From the NCBI GenBank assembly GCA_001724245.1, contig MEDX01000008.1, positions 1-62,173 of the forward strand: a stretch of 62,173 nt of DNA. Reading direction: 5' to 3'. The DNA is from Fonticula-like sp. SCN 57-25. Lineage: Eukaryota; Nucleariida; Rotosphaerida. The translations under genes were made by a program, and so were the position numbers. This document shows positions 55,801 through 62,173 of the stretch, piece after piece; positions within the stretch are counted from its first letter, which is position 1; each line of letters starts with the position of its first letter. The notes beneath the pieces are model-generated. The model did not search any database and was not told the origin of the DNA. It saw nothing but the letters and a program-made list of their open reading frames with translations.

Positions 55801-56805
55801 TGCTCCCAGCGGAGCGAATTCATCTGCTCCTGCGAAAGGTTTGTGACCATAGGGGTGGCAAGACCGGCCTGGATCAGCGGCGTCGCGCCTCCCTGACCCG
55901 ACATGACGGGCGTCTGGTCCCAGCGCGAGCGACGCTTTGAAGGGGTCTCGGACCCGTCAAAGCCTCCGCTCGCAACCTTGGGGGTCTCTCCCCAGCCGGG
56001 CGCGGCATCGGCGCCGCCCGACGTCGTCACCGGCGTCTCGTCCCAGCGATTGCGCTTGCGCGCAGGGGGCGCGGCAGCGTCATTGGCACTCGCAGAGGTG
56101 GGCGCCGACGCAGAAATAGAATCAGCGTGGATCGACGCGGCGAGCGGGCGGCTACTCCCGCCAGCCTTCTCCTCGGCCTCGCGCTTCTTCATTTGAATTT
56201 TCCTCATAATGTCGGCCTGTTCGCGCTCCAACTCGCGCTCCTGCATCACCTCCGCGTACGACCGGCTGTTGGCGTCGCCGTCGGCCTTTGCCGCAAAGGG
56301 ATCGGCGCGCGCGGGCGAAATGACCAAATTGCGACGGCGGGCGTGATAGTCATCCTCGCGCTCCGCGATCGTTTTGCGACGATAATCAGCAAAAACGTCC
56401 ACATCGCCGCCTCCCGTGCGGGCCTCATCAAAGACCTCCTTGGGCGCGGTGTACTGCCTCATGCGCGACTGCAGGGCATCCTCTGCATCTTCGCCCTGCC
56501 CGGCATCAATCGAAGTGGCATAATTGGACCGGTCCGACGAGCCATAAAGGTCCTTGTCAAACGTTCCAGCGGCGCCAAGCTGTATGAAAAGCAACATTGG
56601 AGAAGGGGAAAAAAGAAAAGGGCGACGTCAGCGAAATCGGCCATTGCGCAACGAACGAACGCACCTTGGTGGCCGTGGAGCCGTCCGCGAGGCGGCGCTC
56701 AGTCTCCTGTTCGCGTTGCTTTTGCAACTCGCGAATTTGTTCGTCGATATCTAACAGTGCGCGTTAGATTCTGTCTACCAGAGCTCGAGGGGACGCACTG
56801 CTCAT
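52877..56805 (-). CDS. SF3B1: Splicing factor 3B subunit 1 (SF3B1/SAP155)
   Basis: A U2 snRNP HEAT-repeat protein that clamps the branch-site duplex. The start at 56805 encodes MSN, spliced to [19 protein letters not shown], then [16 protein letters not shown]. The N-terminal region has several RWDQTP/RWDETP motifs ([21 protein letters not shown]), the ULM and U2AF-contact type seen in SF3B1. The HEAT region is very highly conserved ([53 protein letters not shown]). Residues equivalent to human R625 and K700 are wild-type. The C terminus is [20 protein letters not shown], then QRHELDYVF. About 1,150 residues and six introns, most near the ends. Confidence 0.95.
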
Positions 56806-56906
56806 CGTGCTGGGTGCCGCAGAGCAAGATGGCGACGGAAACTGAACTGAAAGAGGGTGCGATACGCATGCGATTTTTGTGGTCAGCTATTGAGCAATAC
56901 CCGCTT

Positions 56907-56914
56907 CTGATTGG
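56907..56914 (-). promoter_or_regulatory. Inverted CCAATCAG between SF3B1 and WDR91-like genes
   Basis: CTGATTGG on the plus strand is the exact complement of CCAATCAG. Its presence here argues that the 56829 ATG of the plus-strand frame is not the translation start and that 56806-56963 is a shared promoter. Confidence 0.4.
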
Positions 56915-56963
56915 TCGAGCGTGGACACCAACCGCCTGCTTGTGGACGGCGGATCGACCGGGG

Positions 56964-58989
56964 ATGAACTCGATTGATGCGGTGGACGAGCTCGTTCGCG
57001 AGTACTTGTCGTTTCGCGGCTTTCATGCGACGATCAAGCAGCTGGAACTTGATATCAAGAATGACGGCTCGCGCGGGTTCCAAGTAGATCGTCTAGTGGA
57101 GCACCTCATCGGACTGCTGCAGGCATACGACCTGCAGGGGCTGCTCGACTTTTGGTACTACCTTGATGCGCGGTTCTTTTCGAGGCTCGAGCAGAGCTTT
57201 CTCAAGACAGTAAAGAAGCTGGAGACGGACTTGCTTCGGTACTATTTGGTGAATGCGCTGCAGCACGCGAGGCGTGACAAGGTCGTGGAGTTTTTTGAGC
57301 TGTACTCGACGGACCTGGCAAATTCGCCCGACTGGGCCGGGTGGTTTGGTGCGATTTTGTGCTAGCTTGCTAGGAATACTCATTGGCCTTAGCTCTTCCG
57401 TTCACACGCCGCCCGGAGACCGAGCCGCTCTTTGAGACATACTTTTCAAAGGCATGGCTGGATACGTTCCTCCTGTCGGTGCACAACTTTGTGACTACCG
57501 TGTTTCAGAGCCTCCGTGCGCCGCCCTCCGCCTTTGTGGGCCATTGACTCACATTTTTTTCAGCCCTCCCCACGCTGCTTTCGTTCAATGTTGACAGACT
57601 TCGGCGCAAGGCGCTCGAGGCCGAAGTGAGCGGCCTCCGTGTGATGGTGGACGCCCTCAAAGGCGAGCTCAATGCCCTCGAGTCGTCCGATGCGCGCGCG
57701 CCTCAGCTTCGCCCGACGCCGTCGTCGGTTCAGAGCACAACGATGCCGGAGCCGTGGACGCTGATCAAGGAAGGTGGCGACGACTCGAAGAATGCCGAGA
57801 TTGAGCCGTCGGCGGTCTACGCAGAAGACGAGTCGATCTCTATTTTCTCGCAGGAAACGTACACCGGGCATGAAAGCGCGGTCAATTTCTGCAAATTTTC
57901 TTCAGAGAACACTTTGGTGGGGAGCGTCGACAGCGACAACATCCTTCGGTTCGCGAGCAAATTTTTTCCTCGTAAAAGGTGGCTAACTCGCCCATAGTGT
58001 CTGGTCGCCCTCCGCGCTCTCGATGCCCAGCGCCGCCACCATTGCTCGCCTGCCGACCAATATGCAGGTAACTGCGCTTGAGTGGGAGGCCAAGTCCGAC
58101 CGCCTCGTACGCCCTGCGTAGTTCAATTGCAATGCTAACGAGCGAGCGCTGTAGCTGCTCCTGGGAGGCGAGGATCAGGTGGCGCGCGTCTTTAGTGCAG
58201 AGACCAAGTCGTTCCTTGGCGACATTAAAGTGGAGACTGAGTATTCGCGGATAGCGCAGCTGGCCTGCAACCCGGTCGACCCCATTTTCATGGCGTCGGT
58301 GCGGCCGACGAACCCCAAGGCTCGCGACGGCTGCCTCGTTCTCCTCAACGTCCGCACGATGAAGCAGCAGTATGTCCTTCGGCTGGAACCGGAAAAGGTG
58401 GCGATGAATGCCCTGCGCTTTAATCACAATGGGCAGCTGCTCGTGGCGGGCGACGTGAACGGCGTTGTGCGAGTGATGGGTACATGCATCCTATTTGCTT
58501 GCTTTCATGGTTCTAACGAGACGCAGATGTCCAAACGTTCAACTCGATCATGGAATGGCAGGCGCATGATTGCGAGGTGCTCTCGGTCCAGTTCAGCTTT
58601 GACGAGACGTCGGTGTACAGCCTTGGCGCGGATGGAAAGCTGGCGCAGTGGAGCGTCCACCGGATAGGGACCAAGCTCAGCGAGGTGCAGATTGAAGGGT
58701 TCGACTCGTCCACGACGGCTCGTGGGATTGCGCTGGACACAGAAAGCGCCCTCCTTCTCTCAACAACCGCGCGCAATTCCCCGATCATAAATGAGGTACG
58801 AGATGACGCGCCCCTAGCTGCGTGCGCTAATTAACCCATCTCATTTAGACGGCCACTGGCGTCGCTGCCCGTACGCTATCTGGTCACCAAGGGCCCATCA
58901 CATCGGTTGACTTTTCGCCGGTGACCTTCTCGGCCCTGACCGGGAGCTCCGATCGGACTGTCCGCATTTGGCGCCTCGGCAGGGCATAG
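56964..58989 (+). CDS. WDR91: WDR91-like WD40 protein
   Basis: Animal WDR91 is an endosomal Rab7 effector that restrains PI3P during endosome maturation; the same role is inferred. The start at 56964 gives MNSIDAVDELVREYLSFRGF, then IKQLELDIKNDGSRGFQVDR, LLDFWYYLDARFFSRLEQ, LLRYYLVNALQHARRDKVVE and FFELYSTDL, the LisH/CTLH-like N terminus of WDR91. ALPFTRRPETEPLFETYFSK and WLDTFLLSVHNFV follow across introns. A coiled-coil segment (RRKALEAEVSGLRVMVDALK) precedes WD repeats such as TYTGHESAVNFCKFS, LEWEAKSDRL, LRFNHNGQLLVAGDVNG, WQAHDCEVLSVQFS and ITSVDFSPVTF, ending SSDRTVRIWRLGRA. About seven introns. A longer start at 56829 is open but overlaps promoter elements. Confidence 0.82.
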
Positions 58990-59408
58990 GTGGTGGTACC
59001 GCATGCAAGTCGTAATTTGTTTTGAGATGAATCTTTGTGCTCCGTATTGCATACGCAATTTGCACGTCTGTCTATAATTACACCTCATATTGTTGGTATC
59101 AATGAAGTCATCTGTTGGACAATTGCCACCTAAACTCCACCCCAAATAATCGCTGCCCTTCCTTTTTGGGCTGCACAACTTGCCATATCCGGAAATCACG
59201 GCGATTTTCGACGTGCGCGCAACTTTATGATTTCACAGCTACCTGGTCTGGGGGGCTAGTTTGGGAGGGAGAAGACGGCGAGTGAGTGGCCGGGAGGGAA
59301 ACACAGGCGGAGGAGCAGTGCGTGCGCAAAAGAGGCTTCTTGTAAGGAGCGCTTGCGCAGTGCCAAAAATTTTCGTTTTGTATTGTTTGTGAAGAGTTTT
59401 GCGGCGTG
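58990..59408. other. Intergenic region upstream of cyclin gene
   Basis: 419 bp. 59230-59330 is G-rich on the plus strand (GGGGGGCTAG, GGGAGGGAG), possibly promoter-related or 5' UTR of the cyclin gene. No protein or RNA gene is recognised. Confidence 0.4.
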
Positions 59409-60558
59409 ATGCACTCGGTGAGCAACCTTACGGGGTTAACGGGGGTCCCTTCTGCCCCGCCAGCATCGTTAGCCGGTACGTGGCTTGGCCCGCGAGCCTG
59501 TTTGCCGGGGCGCTCACTCGTTTTGGGACGTAGCTTTTGCGACGCAGTACTTATTAGCTGATTCCGCGGAGAGTGATGAGGTTAAGAATGCCTGCACCTG
59601 GCAGCTCGCTGCCGTCCTCAAAGCCGCCAACGCTTCTCTAGCGGTGGTGCTGCATGCAATGTGGTTTGTCGAGCAGTTTTATCACAGGACGGGTCGCGTA
59701 TGGATTCCTAGAGAACAGAGCTCTGCTTCGCTACTTCATGCCATGATGGGCACGGGACCGGGGAGCGACATGCCGATGAACGACAGCGTCGCGTGCCTCT
59801 ACCGCCTCATGGTCGCGGCCGTTGTGGTTGCAAACAAGTTTTGTGAGGACCAGACCTACACGAATAAGGCGTGGACGTCGGTCGCATCTATTCCCCTCGA
59901 AGATCTGAATCTCCTCGAGATTCGCCTCGTGTCTGTGTTGCAGTTTGACCTCCACATCCCCGAGTTCACGTACACGGCCTGGCTCAAGCACCTTCTCCTC
60001 TTCATGAGAGGCTCCACGTTGCCGCTGGGTGACGGCGTACCGCAGTCCCTCGCCGCCGTGTACGCGGCGACGAACGGGTCCCCCGTGTGCTCGCCATACC
60101 AGCCGCGGCGGGGGCCGTACACCGCGATCCCCGTCGGGCAGGCCTCGCCGGCCAGTATGTCGCCTCTGTCCTCGCCAGTGGTACAGCGGCGCCGCCTGTC
60201 GCCGCATAATTTGGTTCCTTTTTCGCCCGTTTCGATTGTGCGGAACGAAACTGCACAGAGCATGGCGCATCCCAGCTACGATACGCAGGCGCCTGCGTCG
60301 GCCTCGCACCTCCGGAACGATGTTTACTCGCAGGCTGCGTCACCGGCCACGTCGGTAATGTACTCGCCGGCCGTGCCTATGCCTGTAGTTCTACCACCGT
60401 TGGACACCTTTTTCCACCCTCTTTCTTCTGCCAATCCCGCCATGTGGCCCTCAATTTTGCCGCCACCGGTCATGGACGAGACGTCTCTTTCCGCAGACGC
60501 ACTGGCGTATGACGCCGCTATAAAGCTGATGCATTCGAGACTTTTATCTGCAGCTTAG
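59409..60558 (+). CDS. Pho85-type cyclin (PCL/PHO80 family)
   Basis: A regulatory subunit for a Pho85-like cyclin-dependent kinase. A short first exon (MHSVSNLTGLTGVPSAPPAS) is spliced at GTACGT to the second, giving AFATQYLLAD or, if unspliced from another start, SFWDVAFATQYLLAD. The cyclin box has WQLAAVLKAANASLAVVLHA, VACLYRLMVAAVVVANKFCE, DQTYTNKAWTSVASIPLEDL and NLLEIRLVSVLQFDLHI. The KFxxDxxYxNxxW pattern is the PCL signature. A 180-residue C-terminal Ser/Pro-rich region with many SP and TP sites (ASPASMSPLSSP, LSPHNLVPFSPVS) may be phosphorylated. It ends MHSRLLSAA at 60558. Which PCL it is cannot be decided. Confidence 0.8.
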
Positions 60559-61031
60559 CTGCTAAAGTGTATTATTTGTCATTCGTGGTGTCGCTAGGGC
60601 GCTACTGAAACCACCCGTCCAACAGTTTAGTGTGTGTGTTTGCATTCTAGCATAACATGTGTGTTATCTATTTCCCAGCATTAATTTCATCTGCGAATTA
60701 TTGGCCGTGCTGTATGGCTGGCCACCTGTCAAGTCCCTTTCTTGTGTCATTTCTACCATTCCATAATTATATTCCATACTTTCGGTCCTGTGTAATTCAC
60801 TCAATATTAGACGTACTTTCCACTTTCTTAGTTGATTGAACGATTGCCACTGGATTGCCAGTTTGCAACTTTGCAGATTGCATCTCAGTTTGCAACCGTT
60901 ACATGAATTATTTTCCAAAATCACCAAAAATCACACACGATTTTTGTCGTGTCAGCACGGGCTCTACGGTGCTGCGCGTCAGGCCGTGATTCGATCGCTC
61001 ACTCGCCTGTCTCGCTAGTACACTAGCCACC
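60559..61031. promoter_or_regulatory. Intergenic region upstream of POLD4 with two CAGTTTGCA copies
   Basis: 473 bp. CAGTTTGCA occurs at 60859-60867 and 60886-60894 in the sense of POLD4, 138-173 bp before its start. 60560-60800 is AT-rich and includes the cyclin 3' UTR. No other gene is seen. Confidence 0.45.
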
Positions 61032-61328
61032 ATGTCAACGTCGTCGACGCAACAGCGCAAGCCCATTGTGGAATCGCTCCCCTCCAAGGTTGTTTCCACA
61101 TTGGTCGCCACATCGGCGTCGAAAGAAGCAAAGGAAGATGCAGACATTGCGCGTCTGCGCGAGTTTGATCTGGACACAAAATTCGGGCCGTGCATTGGAA
61201 TTTCCCGCATGCAGCGCTGGGAGCGCGCTGAGCGGAACGGTTTGGAACCGCCGGCTGACGTCAAGGATCTCATCGAGAGATACCCCAAGGAGCAAGGCAG
61301 TCTCTGGAGCGAAGTCAAGGCGCTCTGA
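61032..61328 (+). CDS. POLD4: DNA polymerase delta subunit 4 (POLD4/Cdm1), intronless
   Basis: The smallest, nonessential-type accessory subunit of replicative polymerase delta. The start at 61032 gives MSTSSTQQRKPIVESLPSKV. The conserved core is LREFDLDTKFGPCIGISRMQ, then RWERAERNGLEPPADVKDLI, matching the family signature FGPCxGIxRxxRWxRAxxxGLxPP. 98 residues, close to human p12 and fission yeast Cdm1 length. The N-terminal segment has QRKPIVESL where PCNA-binding motifs occur, but no canonical PIP box. It is one of the few intronless genes here. Confidence 0.9.
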   Translation: MSTSSTQQRKPIVESLPSKVVSTLVATSASKEAKEDADIARLREFDLDTKFGPCIGISRMQRWERAERNGLEPPADVKDLIERYPKEQGSLWSEVKAL

Positions 61329-61567
61329 GACGCATCGCGAATCGCCGTCGTTGTCTTATTTTCTTGGTAGTTTAGAGTAGCCTGCTTTGAGTAGGTGCTG
61401 GGGTACGCGCTGTTTTCGGTTAATGTTTTTAGGGAAATGGTCAAGTTGTTTCTGGATTCCTCCGATGCCGCTGGCTGTCTGGTATGGTTGTTACAGTAGT
61501 ATTAATAATGATAAACACAAAACAGTCTGAAAAATTACTCTTAAAATTGCCCATTGCGGTCAGCATG

Positions 61568-62173
61568 CTAATGAAGCTTGTCCTCTTTGATGCGCTCGTC
61601 GAGGATCTTGCATAGCGGCTCGTCAAAGTATGTCGCGAAATCGTTGAGAAGATCCGGGCCGCTTTTCGCAAACGCCACCTTGGCCTGCGTCTCTGGCGCC
61701 AGCAGCATCTTCACCTGAGCCCACCGATAAATGTCAGCAACGTCGACTAAATATTGATAGCACGAGACGCACCGCTTTCCACACGGGCTGGAAGATGTAC
61801 GGCGAATCGACCAGCAGGATGCGCCGCAATCTTTCGGGGTAGTGGTCACTCAGAATCTTTACGACGTGGCTCGCGAGGCGCGGGTCCATATCGGCGAGCC
61901 CAAAGCCCTCGAAATTTACAATAAAAGTCAAAAGTGTAGCGTTGAGGCCCATTGCCTCGACAACCTTGAAACCCTTCTCGATCATCACTGCAATGGGCGT
62001 GGTTAGAGAGAGGAAAAGAGACGCTATACTCGTACACAAAATGTGCTCTGTCCCAGCTGGATGTCCCCGTGATGTGGCATGCTGTGAACGAGCATAGTCA
62101 GTACGCAGCGTGACGCGACGCCAAAGCGCACCTTGAAATCAGTGTACAAAACAGGACCGTTTGCTTTGCACAC
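61568..62173 (-). CDS. CRAL-TRIO (Sec14-like) lipid-transfer protein, 5' end outside window
   Basis: The C-terminal part of a CRAL-TRIO domain. EKGFKVVEAMGLN, LLTFIVNFEGFGLADMDPRL, KILSDHYPERLRRILLVDSP and YIFQPVWKAVR represent the core strands and the hydrophobic gate helix. After an intron the frame continues VKMLLAPETQAKVAFAK, DEPLCKILDERIKEDKLH and a stop at 61568. YPERLRRILLVDSPYIFQPVW corresponds to the Sec14 YPERMGKFYIINAPFGF region. Its ligand is likely a phosphatidylinositol or other lipid. The gene continues beyond 62173, where the N-terminal CRAL_TRIO_N domain should lie. Confidence 0.82.

Noticed and set aside
54627-55940. 437-codon open frame on the plus strand
   Set aside because: Antisense shadow of SF3B1, which is highly conserved over this region. 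The frame has no family motif and is Val/Arg/Leu/Gly-rich.
56829-56963. Earlier ATG for the WDR91-like protein
   Set aside because: Only 24 bp from the SF3B1 start and followed by an inverted CCAATCAG. The family N terminus begins at the later ATG.
1-62173. tRNA, rRNA, transposon or telomeric repeats
   Set aside because: I looked for B-box-like GTTCGANTC in intergenic DNA, long terminal or inverted repeats, and transposase or reverse transcriptase motifs, and found none convincing. Short tRNAs could still be missed by eye.

Overview
The window is nuclear DNA of a compact, intron-bearing fungus. Genes sit about 1.8 kb apart on both strands and nearly all are cut by very short introns (about 38-60 nt). 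Donors are overwhelmingly GTACGC, GTGCGC or GTGCGT, with CTAAC/CTGAC-like branch sites. The gene set includes complex I subunits (NDUFA2- and NDUFB8-like), a CstF50-type polyadenylation factor, JMJD4, POLD4 and WDR91-like proteins, which budding yeasts generally lack. With the intron style this points to a basidiomycete yeast, most likely Malassezia or a close relative. That genus assignment is inference; no rRNA or barcode lies in the window. I found no rRNA, tRNA, transposon or CRISPR array.

Layout: 0-10 kb holds V-ATPase subunit e, complex I NDUFB8, PAN2, a rhomboid-like ER protein, a small membrane protein, a glutathione transferase, SmE and JMJD4. 10-22 kb holds a long-chain acyl-CoA synthetase, NDUFA2, the O-mannosyltransferase PMT4, a pantothenate kinase-DUF89 fusion, CstF50 and a coactosin-like protein. 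22-29 kb holds a PH-domain protein, a HemW-type radical SAM protein, a PPR protein and a cytochrome b561-type protein. 29.5-37.9 kb is one giant gene: about nineteen Tudor repeats joined to a DEAH/DEVH RNA helicase and a C-terminal Cys-rich domain. 38-50 kb holds a cPLA2-type lipase, CDC7, a PIH1 protein, a C2-C2-RasGAP-LIM4 fusion, a tandem-PH protein and a small helical protein. 50-62 kb holds glycyl-tRNA synthetase, SF3B1, a WDR91-like protein, a Pho85-type cyclin, POLD4 and the C-terminal part of a CRAL-TRIO protein.

Most genes are housekeeping and do not form one pathway, but RNA metabolism is well represented: PAN2 (deadenylation), SmE and SF3B1 (splicing), CstF50 (3' end formation), and the Tudor helicase, whose Tudor repeats resemble that of SMN. 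The helicase is the best candidate for an undescribed system. Many neighbours are divergent pairs sharing 60-250 bp promoters. These promoters carry recurring short elements: CACGTG, CCAATCAG, TGACGTCA, and a 9-mer CAGTTTGCA shared by PAN2, CstF50 and POLD4.

Gene models were spliced by eye from frame continuity and family similarity. Spans run from start codon to stop codon and include introns; UTRs were not determined.
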